From Pyrocephalus nanus (Eukaryota > Chordata > Aves > Passeriformes > Tyrannidae): 64,000 bases of DNA. The notes beneath the pieces were generated by a model. It was not told the DNA's origin. It did not search any database and saw only the letters and a list, made by a program, of their open reading frames with translations. Position numbers and translations under genes: made by a program. This document shows, piece by piece, positions 1 to 13,928 of the stretch (positions within the stretch are counted from its first letter, which is position 1; each line of letters opens with the position of its first letter). The stretch covers positions 66,803,741-66,867,740 of the forward strand of contig CM076259.1 in the NCBI GenBank assembly GCA_038380795.1, written 5' to 3'.

Positions 1-2545
1 GATAATTTCAATCAAAGAAAATTCTAGGAAGTTTTAAAAAATAAATCTATCATTTCAATTTCATAGCCAAGGAAACCTTCAAAGCTTTGTTTTGGTTTTA
101 ACAGAGAAATTGTTCCTGCTGCTTCTTTGAAAATATTTGAGTAATAAGATCCCACAAAATTTAATATAAATATACCAGTTGTAACATAATTAACTGCAAA
201 TTGGAGACAGGAGTAGATTTAGGGAATGATTGCTAACTTTCATTAGCAATTTGAAAGTGTAACTGCTCTTAAGCATCACTTCCTAATTTTATTATGAAGC
301 TTAGCTGTACTTATAAATGTGAAGGATTTGATTTATTCTGCAACTTATTTGCTTGTATTTAATGTGTGAAGTTGTTTTTCCTTCTCTACTCCACAGGTAG
401 GCACTAATTACTAATGGCAGATAAAGCAGTGAGTTGACTGTCACACAATCACCATGACTCAAAAGGAATCTTCTGAGGGGCCCACAAAACAAACAAAAGA
501 AAGGAGAAGGACAAACAAGCAGCAAGCACACTGAGAGTGGACATTTCATTGCACACTATTTTGAAACCCAGTAAAACAACAGCAATGAATCCAACAAAAA
601 AAAGAAACCCTATCAGTTTTGGTATGTCCCTGCTGCCACATGAAATCATTTATACTTGGGCAAGGGGGGTGAACCTGAAGGCCCTTATGGCATCACAACA
701 CTTGCTGAAACCACCCAGTTGTCCCCACATTGGACTGGCATATAAACTGCACCCTAAAGCAAGGCATCTACTAGGCACACTACACAGTAAGATCCTAAAA
801 TTTTGCCTTCCTTGAAATAAAAGCAAGGTGATGTTTGCAAAGAGCACTTTTTTCATTTTACAGCTTTGCTTGTCAACTGTCTCATTGTAGTTGGCAATGA
901 CCCATTATAACATGAGCTGCACTGATTCACATTAACTTTGTTACTCAATTTCAGTAGACTATTATGAACATTTTTAAACTACATTATTAAACATCAGACA
1001 ACACAGGGTTTTCTATATTCTTGTGTTTCAGACATCCGGATTTGGAAGAAAAAATAAAAATGCAGCTTTCCCACCACCCTTCCAGCCCCAAAATATAAAA
1101 CGCAATTGGAAAACTCAACTTTGGACCTTTTCTAGTCAAACATTTTCCCCCAGTCACGACACAAAGAGGGAAAGAAACCTGAAAAGCACTGCTATTAGAC
1201 TTTGTCAAATAAACAGAACATTATATAATACACAATAAAATGCTTCATACCTGGAGTTGAAAAAACGAAAAGGGTTAACAGCTGACCTGGCACAGCCCCA
1301 CATGCTCTCTCTGGAAATTGAACACAGACAATTAGGAATTTTAAGTTACCCTAAACAATCGAAGGGGACTTAGACAAGCTTGAGCAGCACTTACTGCAAA
1401 GTAAGTAAGGCACACAGCCTCAGTGTGGAAGGCCCTTAAGGATTTTCCCATTCACTTAAAACTCTTCTTAAACTGAAATTGCTCTGTAGAGGTCTCAGAT
1501 AATGATATATAAGTCATTAGGAGCTCTGTGATTAATTTGCATGGGAGCAGAGTCAAAGCTTAAGGATCCATGTGTCAGTCGTAATTCTGGATCATGATGG
1601 ATCATTTTCTTTTTAAAAAATAATCGGTGACCAAGAGATAAACATTAACAAGAATCTACAGCAGACAGACATTGCATGAAGAGTAAATAGAGGCTGTTGT
1701 GAATGTCTGCTCCCAGAATTCATCACTGAAAAAACGTAGGCTTTAATGCTTTTTACTTGAAACTGAGACTCCAGGGAAAATAGATAATCTTCTAAAATAT
1801 TACACAAATATACAGTGTCATAGCTATATAAACTCCTATGCTGGTTGAGATTTGGACTAAATGAAATATTCTTTTTCACTGACAAATTCTGATCTACTGC
1901 ATGTGCTCAAACAGGAAGCATCATACAGCTGGTTTTTGAAAAAAGTTCCACCACGTTAGGGGGGGAAAAAATCCAAACCTGTAGAAATCCAAGAACAGGA
2001 ATAACCCCCTTAGTCCTCTCTGTGGTTGAGACCTCAAATGTACTATGAAATTAGTCTGAGGCCAATGCCCAAGAAACTAACAAAAATATTAGAGTAGCAA
2101 TATGAATCATAAAAAAAGATCTAGTACAGTAGCAGTTGAATGCATTTGCATTAAAAATGTTTTGGATCTTTCATAATACTCAAGTAAAATGGCCAGGTTG
2201 GCCCAGAAACTGTCAAAAGTGAAAAGGAAATTTTCAGAGCAACTTCTCTTGATTTATATAATTTTACTTTCTACTGGCTGTTGGAAACCTACAAATAATC
2301 TATTTTCTCTCAAGATTTTGCACTGCATATTTTGAACTGGTCAGACTGCTTTGCTTCAAGTGTCAATATTTGCTTTCTTTACTGTTTTTGCCAGTTTTTA
2401 GATGTTAAATTGCTGACGACAAACGTAGGTTATGTAGATGAAAAATAATATAAAGAATTTTTGAAGTCTAAGTTATTAGCTCTACCATTGCCTGATATAC
2501 TTTTTTTCCCCAAACTCTTTTTCCAGGTACCTGTCCCTCAGTATT

Positions 2546-2950
2546 ACAGAATCACAGAATATGCTGGATTGGAAGGGACTCACAAGGATCATCGAGTCCA
2601 ACTCTTAAACCCAGCACAGGAGGGTTAAGCCCTGCCCAAGAGTCACACCATGTGCCTGGGAGCATTGTCTAAATACTTCTTGAACTCTGTCAGGCTTGGT
2701 GCTGTGACCACTTCCCTGAGGAGCCTGTTCCAGTGCTCAACCACTGTCTGGGTTAAGAACCTTTTTCTAATATCCAACCTAAACTTCCCCTGACACAACT
2801 TCAGGCCATTCCCTCAGGTCCTGTCACTGGTCACCACAGAGAAGAGATCAGTGTCTGTCTCTCCTCTTCCCCTCAAGAGGAAGTTTTAACTGCAGTGAGG
2901 TCTCCCCTCAGTCTCCTGTTCTCCAGGCTGAACAGACCAAGCAACCTCAG
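2546..2950 (-). mobile_element. CR1 LINE fragment (3' end)
   Basis: Read on the plus strand it opens with the reverse complement of the CR1 tail (ACAGAATCACAGAAT), then GGATTGGAAGGGACT and ATCATCGAGTCCAACTC. It continues with the usual block about failure-to-match positions TCCAACCTAAACTTCCCCTG and ends near CTGAACAGACCAAGCAACC. These are diagnostic of avian CR1 3' ends inserted in antisense to the plus strand. About 400 bp remain, a typical 5' truncation. It is moderately diverged and has no coding capacity. Confidence 0.95.
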
Positions 2951-5900
2951 GTACAGTTTTATTTCACATCTGTGTCAGTACCTAATCAAAGGGCACTGGG
3001 ACAAAATCTCCCCTGCCCCATCAGCTCTCAACTGAAAGCAATATGCATTGGAAAAGTGGTAACTAGAAACTAAAACACTGACTGTTTTCTTCCATGTCAA
3101 TTAATTTATAATCACCTCTGTGTCTTACTGGAAAATTATTTATTCCTACAGTTGATATAAACAATAGATTACTCAGAAGTCATAATTCTAAATATTATAC
3201 ACTTTTCATAAAGTACCCTTTTTAACAACTAAGCAACAGGGCAGACAAAAATAAACTTGAGGTATTTTTGTGCTGAATTTTTGTCAGTGGGAAATTTAAC
3301 AGACAACTAAAACTCTGCTTAGAACTTATGGCATTCACACACTGAAGGAAAAGACACCCAGACATTATCCAATCAACCTCACAGACACCTAAAACTTATT
3401 ATGTTCCTCTCTTTGGCATGAAAGCCAAAGGGCTGTGGACTCCCATCCAGTCTCTGCACCAATTGAGAAATCATGGGGAGAAATAGCCAACCCTTGTCTC
3501 TGGGGCTTGAAGCTTATCTATGCTATGAAAATGGCTAAAACACACCTAACAACAGGTAATCAGCATAAAAAGGATCTTCCCAATCCAAAAAAAAAAGTGT
3601 AAGAGGAAAAACAAGAGATAAAGGACCACTCCTGGATATATCTTGCATACAAATGTAGGCATCTACCTTCCTGAGTTAGTGCTGTAACCACCAGTTTTTT
3701 ATGCCATAGGTGGGTGGCTGCACCACTGCTGCTGCTGGCTGTCACATTTTTTAATAGTGATGGCTATTAGGAAGAGGAGAGCATACTCCAGGTTTTACAG
3801 TGGGTAGAAATAGGTAAGCTCAGAACAAAGTACTTGATCTCCTAATTTCCACAGTGGGAAAGTTGGGAATGTGAGCCATTCATTTTTTCCAAACTGTATT
3901 TTAATGAACAACTACAGGTCAGAAGCCCAAGCTCCAAAGAGAGCAGAGATGACTCAAAGCCAAGTACCTACCTTAGGAGGTCAGTGGAGACAGCTCTAGG
4001 AAGCTGGCTGCTCTGCAGCTGAACATCAAAGCCTTTAACTATGCTTTAAACATGTTGACTGTGTTGTGGGAGTGTTGAATGTCTTGTGCAGGTGCTCAGA
4101 AACATTGCTGGAGCCGGTCGTGTATTTCATAACCTCACAACACCTCCACCAGACAAATCCCAAAGCAGGCAATCTGCATCTTGTCTCAAGTGCCCGTGCT
4201 GTTATGGCTCACCTTGGTCCTGGGTACCTGGAGTACTTCACATGTTTGAAAGCATTTGGGGACAGTGGTACCTCTACGCCATGCAGTACATGGACAGGGA
4301 TGTACCAGTTACAGAACTGCATGTACTTGGTAGTTTCTTTCAAGCAAAAGGAAACCAACATTTCATTTTTCTGACTAAGCTTTAGCTGTGGCTAAGAATT
4401 TCAGAAATGATGTGGTGATACAGACAGCAAGCAGTTCCGAAGTGGAAATACTGAGTGCAAAGGGAATCAACCTGTTCAGCGGCATGAATAATTTTCAACA
4501 AATAATTCATTATACAACATTACCCTGCTACTGTGCTTTTGAAACTTTGATGATTGAGATTTTAGTCATTATTCCAGTTCCTCCTGTGAACTTATTTATA
4601 AATTGTTTGACTCTTTGGCCCCAACAAGCAACGGATTACAGAAACAGCAGTGGTCATCAGTTCGTAAGATAAACACCACGGTGCCTTCTATGTCTATTTG
4701 ACAGCATTGTGTGTCCCTGATTTATCATGCATTATCCCAGTCCTGTGCTAAATATTGTATTTTTCATGCAAATAATTGAGAGAGGTATTTTGACAAGACT
4801 GAGACTGCTGACTTTTAATGTGTAAATAAATCAAGTATTTTAGTGCCTGATGTCAGCTTCTGGTCATTCCCAGGTTAATTTATTTTTCAGGCTCTGTTTG
4901 CAGTGCTGGGTGATTCTGCCAGCAGCAGATACTCTACACAGGCCTTAGGATGAGCCCTTTCTAGGGCAGTCTCTGACCTCAGTACCTGCCCGCCTGCCCC
5001 ATGACACCTGAGCGAGTGACACCCACTAGGTAAGAGAGGTTTGGCCTTTGCTGCCTCCTCTGATCCACCCTGGTCTCTTCCTTATTTTCTTTCTGTCTCA
5101 GCTTTCATATTTTCTTGCACCACTGTATCCTGTGGCAACTAAGTATATCTCAGAAGGACAAATAAAGAAAAACATGGCCCAAAACTTCACCCTTGAGTAT
5201 CTTTTGTCACAGCTCTAATGATGGAGGTGTACAGTTTGACTCTGAAATTTGTGAGCATCATTACTTCAGGATTAGATGCTAAAATATCAGCCCCTGTGCT
5301 GCTTTAGTCCTTGTTTCAGCCTTCACTTCCTTTCATTTCTGCTAGAGTAATTTCATGTGTGTGGTAGCTTTAAGCTGCATCCTTTCCATGATGTATTCAA
5401 AATAGTAACACTCATGTTCTAAGTCACAAACACATGGACAATGACACCTCCTTGGCACTTAGGCTCAACAGAAAAAACTCTTCTGTATCCATTATCCAGG
5501 AACTTCCTTTCATTTCTCTTTTACTTCCAGCCCCAAAAGAGCTTGCTGTGAGAAATAAGGTTGAGGTGGAGTCACTACTAGTCACCGAGAATTGAACTAA
5601 TAGACAGGAAAACCTAGCACAATCTTTTCCCATTATGCAGGAAAAAGGGAAACGGCAGAAAAAATATAGGTTGGTGGGGTTTTTTTATATCCCTGTATTT
5701 ACATGCTCATTCAATAATGCCTTGCTGAACAGCGTTCCTCTCTTAATAGTTCCCTCCTTTGCATGCAGTTTACATACTCGTGACCTACACAACTTTGTGG
5801 TTTGTGTGCACTGATCTAAATAGGACAATTTTTCCATAAATCAGTATAAGCACTGCTATTAGGATTTAATTGTGCTGCATATTTGTCTGTCACAAAATCA

Positions 5901-6370
5901 CAGGAACTGCCTTATGCAAAAGGAAAGATAAAAATTTATCTGATCTAGATAATAAAAAAAAAGAAGTAATTTTGGCTCAAGTGACAGCAGAGGACAATGC
6001 TCTTTCTTTTTCTTATCAGTAAGCCAAGGCAGCAGTTCACTGAGGTAGTTTTATTGTGGCTTTTTCTGGCAGTGTTCTGCTATCTAATCCACACCTCTAA
6101 GTATTTGCTACAGCTCTGAATTTCTAAAGGCACACAGCTCTGCCCCTGCTTTTTGCACTTATTTTGAAAGAAGAAACACAAAAAGTTGAAAAACGAACCA
6201 CTAAGGGAACAGGTACTAAATAGGTGTACAGACTGCTAACTGGGTAGCAGTAATTCATAAAGTTATTTATAATTCTTCTTCAGTGTCATGCTCTTCAAGC
6301 AATTATAGAATGCCTACCTCCCTATCCATAAAATGCATTTCACATATCTAACAACCAATGACTCTGGAGC

Positions 6371-6588
6371 AACACACTGTAGTGGATTAAGCACGGGAGT
6401 AAGAGGCAGACGTTCCTGATCCCAGCTCATTCTCTGCTCTGCTGCATGGCCTTGAGCAAGTCGCTAACCTGTGGATAATTATAATATCTGAATACACAGG
6501 GGACCTGTACAATTTAATTAGTTAATGTTTGCAAAGCACTCCAAAGATAAAAAGCGCTATATGAATGATAATCATATGCTATTGTTTT
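6371..6588 (+). repeat. MIR/CORE-SINE-type ancient repeat
   Basis: The segment reads like an amniote MIR-type SINE: TAGTGGATTAAGCACGGGAG, then CATGGCCTTGAGCAAGTCGC (the conserved core), a TAATTATAATATCTG stretch, and a 3' end with TTTGCAAAGCACTCCAAAG and AAAGCGCTATATGAATGATA. The tail resembles the CR1/L3-like tails of amniote MIRs. About 220 bp are retained, which is long for such an old element. It is antisense to KLF12. Confidence 0.75.
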
Positions 6589-7618
6589 GTGACAATTTAT
6601 TCCAAGGTAAATTTGTGTAAACACGTTTAGAAATGTTAAATTCCAATAATGGCAAAGTTTGATAACTACCTTGAAATGATCAGCACTTCTTAGAGTAAAA
6701 TTTAAATTAATTAACAAATCTAATTTATTTCTGAGAAGATATTTATATGTGAGTTCAATATAGACACTAAAGTGAACATGGGAAACAAGATTTTAGAAAA
6801 TTTGCTCATGATTTATAAAGGAAATGAAAGAGACATACAGAAGGTATCAATCAATACACATTGCAAATAACTCTCTTTTTGCATCATACTGGTTCCCAAA
6901 ATAGCCCAAGTGTTGAATTACTGTTTTTCTTTTTAGCATCCAGACTTATTTTACAGTTTCAGGATTAACCATTAGAACAAAAAAAGTTCATGGTAATGCT
7001 CCTGTGGACTTTAACAGAAACAGGATTCCTTAGTTCTTCCAGCTTATGCATGGAAGAATATTTTTAATTTAAATATTTTTCTCAAAAGGAAAATATTACT
7101 CCTAGCAATGGTGGGGTAAAATATGTATTCAAGAGCAATAGCCACGCCTTTGAAGTGATTCAAGAGAAGAGACATCCTAATGGCAATATGCCCTTGCTCT
7201 ACAATCATCTACTCAAGAGTCATGGAAACTTACTCTTACAAGGGAGACAGGAAAACAGGATTTTGTGTAGACCAAGCTAAAAGCACTTTTATTTTCAAAT
7301 TAGCTTTCTTCAGGGAACAATATCACAATACTCCATCTCCTGATACACTGTCACTTAAGCAATACAGTCCTTTCAAAGTAGGCAGTGATGTTAACTTCTT
7401 TGTGGAAGCTGCTTTTGATTTACAGATGTCATTCACCTAGCCCTTGTACCTGATGGTCTCTGGCTGATGGGAAATCTGTTATCCTGACAAAAGGCTCTGG
7501 AACGTGTATCAAAAAATGTTCACACCAAAAATATTAGTGCAGGCACAGAATGGCATCCTTTGATTTTGCTGTCTAACTGTCAAATTAATAAACTTTTCTT
7601 TTGTCAAAATCACATATT

Positions 7619-7620
<2 letters not shown>

Positions 7621-7649
<29 letters not shown>

Positions 7650-7676
7650 AAGAAAAAAAAGAAGAAAAAAAAAAGA
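7621..7676 (+). repeat. A-rich (GAAAA)n-like tract
   Basis: Fifty-six bases are almost wholly A with G every 8-11 bases. No SINE or retrocopy is recognisable immediately upstream on the plus strand, although it follows an AT-rich stretch with AATAAA at 7588. Confidence 0.9.
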
Positions 7677-10600
7677 ACCTTTTTAGAATAATATAAGTTC
7701 AATGGATTACAGAAACCCAAGATTCATACTTAGTGCCTAAAGAGCAATTCCCAAAGGTATACAGGTCTTTCAAGGTCTTGGATAGAAGTCTTCAATATAG
7801 CTTTAGGCCCATTCATTTCTCTATACAAGCAGACGTTTCTGAGAATTCAGATTCTGTTAGGAAGAAGTTTGTAAAATGCCATATAAACACACTGTAGAAG
7901 AAGTCAGTACTGCTTCAGTGAGTTATCTGAACTGCACGTAGGTGGGAGAAACTTCCCCTGTAGTAGTTGCAACAGGCCAAAGCTTAGATGTACTAGCTGT
8001 TTCTTAAGTCACAGACTTACAGAATGGCCTTAGAAAATAACAGAGGGGGTTTCCTCATATGGATCTTCAGCCATCTGAGGTTTTATCACTCTCCAAAACC
8101 ACTTGCCCAGGTTTCTTTATAGCCACTGGGGAAGACAGACTCCTCAAAAAGGTGATCAGAACTGATGTGATGATCGGAGTATATATCTCTCTCCAGTGAA
8201 GAAATCCAAAATACTTGAGCCTAACTTTTAGATAGATTGCATAGTGAGAGATGAACTTTGCTACAAAGTTATGTCCAAATAGGACAGTCCAGCACTGCCC
8301 ACAGGTTGCCTAAGCTGGCTGAGACACAGCACACCTCTGCCAGCTCAACAGTGCCCTTGAGTCATTAGCCAGCCTCCAACCCAGCAACACTTTTCACTGC
8401 AGAAACCTCTTCTTTTCTGCCACAGGATAGTTATTTGAGACTTCTGACAAAAAATAAAACAGAACTAGAAGAGAAAACCCCTGAAATAATGGCACAGTGG
8501 GGGCATCAACCATAATACAGATGACTGCCTGCCTTACAGGGCTCTACACCACCAGTGTCCTTCATTTACACATCTGCATAAATGCCTCTCTCCCCAAGTT
8601 TATTAAGTCAGTTCAGTTTGTAGAGTGACTCTGAAGGAGGCCAAAGAGAAGCTCCAAAGCACGTAACAGCCCATGGGGAGGTGGGAGGCCCACAGACAGT
8701 TTTTTCTGAGTGTGTGGTCCAATTTTCTTCCAACAGGATTGCAGCAACTATACAATCTTCTGCTCTAAAATCTTACTGCAATGGAAAAATGCATCCCAGA
8801 CTTTGGAATTCTTTATGAGAAAAGTAAAATTGAAAATGATATATTCCCACAATTTCACTTTAGACCAAGTAACATTCTCCAGTGAAAAAATCCTTTATTG
8901 AGGCAATTCTGGACCACCACTAGTCAACTGCCCATCTGAAAAACCAGCATGCAATTGTGTGCCAGTTTTAAAATGAGTATTTGTTCACAGAGGGTGGATG
9001 TACCAGAGGAGAGAGAAGTGAAGTGAAGCACACATAAGTACTGCCAAAACAACCTTGCTTATGTTTCTTGGAGACCCAGGACAAAGTATTTTGTCAGCAA
9101 GTGGAAGAAAAAACTGAGGTGGAAGTTCCTTTTAATGAATAGCACAATAGCAGCAATGATTGCAGCTAAAGCAGGAAGCAAGTTATATCAGTGTAGAAAA
9201 TGAACAGCTGATGGAAATACAGATACAAACTTCAAAAGAGATAAAAATAAGCCACAAAGGTTGATTTACATTTAAGAAGAGGAGGGAGACAAAAAGAGAT
9301 CTAGGGCAAAAAATTAAGACTTGAAAAACCTCATCCTAATTTAAGAGAGTACATTGGTATGGTGTGTCTATGCTGTCTGTCTGCTGTGGATTTTCTTTTT
9401 CACTAGTGCAGTATCCAAAACCAACTCCTACTGTATTGCAGTAATAGAAGCCAGTGAGTTTAAAAATAAAGTAAGATGATCACATTAGCATCCATGTATC
9501 AATCACATAAAGTAGCCAAAGAGAACAAGGGTGGGGTCAACGTCTCTAATCTCATTTTCATACAAGCACTCAGAGACATTCAGTTCAGCGCAAAGAAGAG
9601 TTCCCATTAAAGGTTACAGCAGTCACATGCAAACGACAAATTCCATTTCTCTGAATTAATTGCACCTATAACTAGAAGTAGTCAAGATTTCCTCTCTGAA
9701 TTTTCTGTCTCTCCCCTACCCTAGAAAAACAATACGCTCCCTGGAGCATCATCAGTTTATATGCACAGTTCCTCTTTTCCTTGACATTTGAAAGAAAAAA
9801 CGGTATCAATAAAGATTTCCCTCCACCTACAACACCTAGGGAGAAAAAAGTCTAGAGAGAAAAAAGACTTTCTGGATCTCTGGATTGTTACTGATACATT
9901 GATCAGAAATTCATACTAAAAATCAGTGCATCAGAGCAGCCTAGGGACGGAAGGGCTGCCAGGCTGAGGAACAGCTTGTTGCCTCTGTGAGGGATCCTTA
10001 AAAGGTTTTACTGGTCTTCTAGGGATTGACTAATGCCTTCTCCTCCCTTGGCTTCATAAAGATTTTTAGAGTATATCTGAGATTTGATCCTGAATATAAT
10101 GATGCTATTCTTGCTGTGCAATTAGAATCAGTGGTGTCAGGCACATAGAGGCAAATCTGCTCTTTGTTAGAGAGCTACATGTCAAAGTGAGTTTGTAAAA
10201 CATGCTACAAAAAGGATGAAATGCTGCTTACAATGCAAAGCCCACTGAAATCTCCATAATGCTGCAATATTTATTATCAGCCAAAACGTATGATCTGAGA
10301 TTAATAAATTATTCTTAGTCCATATTTTGCAAGGCATAGCAACTGCCATAAAGCAGCAGTGTCACATGAAGAAATTTCACTAAAGTACCCTGCCTGAAAT
10401 AATGACTTTGTTTATCTATAACTTTACATTATTGATTGGGTTTGTTGAACTGAAGGAGGACTATGAAGTCATTCCAAAAGAACTACTGAGAGAGAGGTCT
10501 GGAAGCTCAGCCAATATAAAGCTAGCAGCAAGAATGCAATTTCCCTGAGAAAAAATAGTCATACTTGGTTATTTTACAAATATGCAAACAAATTACATTC

Positions 10601-11470
10601 TGTTTGTGTAAATAAGAACTAATGCCAAACATGTGGCTCTCAGTGTTTCACTGTCATAATTTTTACTGCTAAGAATTTTGTTCTTGCAGCACTACAGTGG
10701 ACCTGAAACAATGCAGCAACACAGGTGGATGCCTTCCAGGTTTAGAGACATGGAAAGCAAAGCTTTCATGTAGGCATTCCAAACTGTCCTGCGACCCAGC
10801 CACATAAGCATAATTTCCAAGACAAAGGGCTTAAAAGTAGCTGTATTAAAACAGAAGTCTCCCCAAAAAACTAACTAGCTGATTTCCCTCAGCTTGTGGT
10901 TACAACCTTGGCATCACTAACTCCACCTAGCAGACTGAGATTCAAGACAAAAAGCTGGAGTATTTATATTCAGTACGATCCTGTCACTCCCAGCTTCTGG
11001 CACACTGATGCCCCAGTCAGGCGCTGTGGACTGCTGTACCCTCACCTCACACCAGAGATCTGCAGTGCTGACGTGTGTCCCAGGCAGCTGTCTGCACCGC
11101 CTGCAGTCAGTGGAGAGGAACGGGCACTCACTCACAGGATGGACTCTCTCTCTTTCTCTCTCTCCCTAAATTAGACAGCTAGAATAGGTCAAAAGAATTA
11201 CCGTCTGAACACACCAAATGCTCTCCATCGCATATGCAGGGAGGTGAGATAACCAGCTTGGATGCAGATACCTGTGTAGGCAAGATGAATCCTGGACGCA
11301 CAGGGAAAGCCAGGAGGAAGGAAAGGCAAGTCACCAAGGCAATCCCCACAGCCCCACACATGGCATGAGGGGCTGCACAGGATCAATGCAAAGCAAATGC
11401 CCACCACAGGTTTATGAAATCCCCACACGGTTTGAAATCCCTTACTTCTCTTGGAGAATAGGTGGCAATA

Positions 11471-11504
11471 GATATATATATATACATACTTATATATATT
11501 TATA
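11471..11504. repeat. TA-rich dinucleotide tract
   Basis: Interrupted TA repeats surround CATACTTA, a short low-complexity microsatellite that is likely polymorphic. Confidence 0.85.
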
Positions 11505-13177
11505 ATCCTTATGCAGAATAATTTAAAATATGTCTGAAAACCAACCAGGAGAAGGGCAACTGTTGTCTTGCACCTGCTACTAGTATCTACAAACTAGGCT
11601 TGGTATTGTGTTTAACAAAGCCAAGCTTGCACAACAGCAACAGGTACTGATGGAAAGGATGCTGCCATCCCTTTGGAAGTGCCATGCGGTACTTCCCAGC
11701 CAGCATACGCAAGAAAGTATATTTTGTATTTCACTGTGTAACTATTCACAATAGTTTACAAGTTCACTTAGAGCTCCCACTCTGAGGGACAGTCGTCTAG
11801 ACTTAAGGGCCAGTCTGCCTCACTTAGGCACTTGGCTTGGACCTATGTTTTACTGACTACTGAAGCAGTCTTTCTATGCACGTCCCCATGCTGCCTGGTT
11901 ATTCAGCAGAACAGTAGGTGCCTTTCCACGTCCTCAGAGGAAATTCCTGTCTGCTAAGTTTAGATACTGAAATTGAGTACACAGGATCTCCCTTCGGAAG
12001 GCTTCAAAGGCACTTTCCTCTCTGAAACAAAGATATGTAGAATGGGGGCTTCTTTTTCAGTGGACTCTTTTGCTAAACATCTAATATTAAGGTACATATT
12101 AGATGCCTAAAATCAGAATAGAGACTGCCTGTAGGGCACAATACTGAAAACGAAGAAAGAAATGGATTGAGTGAAGTTGGCGTATGTGCCGACATTCCTT
12201 TTCAGCTCAGCTCAGTGTGGTGTCTGTGATTGAGAATGAAGCAAAGACGACAAATTGCAGATCACAGTCAAATTAGATTTTCCTAATGGGGCTTTTAAAA
12301 TAAACTAACAGATTACTGTTTAAATAAAACCTATAACAAGGATGAGTTGATGTTATATTATTAAATTTCTTAATTTAATTCTTAAGCTCCAGAGCCAGCC
12401 AAGTAATATTCAACGCATTTACCTTCACAAACTGTGGAATGCATTGTAGAAAAGCTAAAAGAGCTTTTCATGGTTTGACCAATTCTCTAAGTGTTCAAGC
12501 AATATCCATCAGAGAGAACAGTATCTGCCTGCCAGTAATATATCAGAATTATTTGCTAGTGCTCCATGCTTCCTTTTCTCATTAATTAGGAAGAACTACT
12601 TAGCGCAAAATCATACTGGGTTGTTTTATTTTTCTGGCTTATTATGTGTGCTGTAATCTGAGACCAAAATACCCAGCACTTCAGGGCCTAGTGCTGCAAC
12701 TAGCAAATTCAAAATACGTAAGGGACCTGTCTCTCAAGCAATAGTGTTACTGGCAAAGAAACCTTCCCTTCTTTTATCATGGTCAGAACGGGAGCCTGCT
12801 AATCACAACGAGAGCCAACACCTTGCCTTTCCTTGCCCATAAAAACATCTCTCCCTGCTAAAGGATAATATAGGTTTGAGGTTCACAGTTATGGTGCTTG
12901 GTTAGAAGATCAATTAGTACATGTCTGGTGAAAATGCAAACAAAAAAAAAGGCAGTCCCTCCTCAAACACGGCTTAGGAAGATCAGTGTTTTTGGATGCT
13001 AGATGTCCAGGAAAACAAAGAAAAAAGTTTTTAGATACCATATTAAGACAATTAAAACATGTCCATAATAATTTATAAAATAACAATGTCTAATGGCCTT
13101 TATTATATACATTTTTATTTAAGAATACTCAAAATACCCGTATTTTGAACCTCTCAGATAAAGTAATGTGTTTTGTG

Positions 13178-13318
13178 GGTCTAGCACAGGCTTCAGTGCC
13201 TGGAGGCTCTAGTTCTATTTCCAGCTTTGCTTCAGGCCTACAGGGTGACCTTTACGCATAACCTCATTTTCCTCACCTATAAAATGGGGATATTAATACT
13301 TATTTACCTCACAGTTGG
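13178..13318 (+). repeat. MIR-type ancient repeat
   Basis: CTACAGGGTGACC, then AACCTCATTTTCCTCACCTA and AAAATGGGGATATTAATAC form the conserved MIR core and right half. The left half is weaker (GGAGGCTCTAGTTCTATTTC). The 3' tail is lost after CTCACAG. It stands in antisense to KLF12, about 600 bp from the acidic exon. Confidence 0.8.
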
Positions 13319-13928
13319 TTCCCTTCCAGCTGCTACAGTGACTGAACAAGCTCATATATCTACAGAATTGCTAATGTTCATGATAAACTGTTTTTTTTTT
13401 TTCAAACAAGCAATGCAGACACTAAATTGAGAACTTATTTGTTCGTCTAGTTAGTAAAGTACATAGAAAAATAATGGCAATGGAAAAACTGCTCAAAACT
13501 ACTCACTAATTTCCTTCTAATGACACTGTCCTTCAGGAGAAATGTAGCTAGTTCCTGCCTGATAGCAACAGAATCAACTTCTTGATGCTGCTTTTAGTCA
13601 AGAAAAAATGGGTTTTGAGTGGAAATCTAACCTGATCTCCCTTTGGAGAGGTTATAAAACCACCGTAAGCTTTGTAAGTAAATAAAGGGGAAGAAACAAT
13701 TTCAATTTTAAAACTCAACTTATTAACGAGGGCAGAGGGAAAGAAAGGAAAAGAGAATGAGAGATGAGAGAGGCAGTCATCTCTTCCTAAAAGGAACAAA
13801 GCTAGACAGAAGAGTTGCTGACAGGTATGCAGTCCGCAGCCAAGAGGACACCCCTGTGGCACCGGTGCCTCCATCAGCCTGGGAACACCTCAGCAACACT
13901 CATCTTGCTCTGGGAATGTGATACTTAC

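Larger units (their letters stand above)
1..13928 (-). other. KLF12: KLF12 intron downstream of the acidic exon (partial)
   Basis: This is the donor-side part of an intron that continues past the left edge. It starts with GTAAGTAT on the minus strand at 13928. Recognisable contents are a CR1 fragment (2546-2950), two MIR-type relics (6371-6588, 13178-13318), an A-rich tract (7621-7676) and a TA-rich tract (11471-11504). A moderately GC-rich patch without a recognised source lies at about 10890-11165 and ends in a short CT repeat. Octamer sequences ATTTGCAT occur at 1535-1542 and 2144-2151. The remaining stretches (1-2545, 2951-6370, 6589-7620, 7677-11470, 11505-13177, 13319-13928) look like unique intronic DNA. 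Open frames there, such as the overlapping pair at 4066-4385, resemble no family I know. I saw no zinc-finger exon on the minus strand. Confidence 0.8.

Noticed and set aside
4066..4385. Two overlapping plus-strand frames of about 100 codons
   Set aside because: Frames overlap in different phases, have no recognisable domain, and no exon borders or transcript signals.
1..13920. Search for KLF12 zinc-finger exons
   Set aside because: No minus-strand C2H2 pattern or HTGEKP-type linker was seen; they are taken to lie left of the window.
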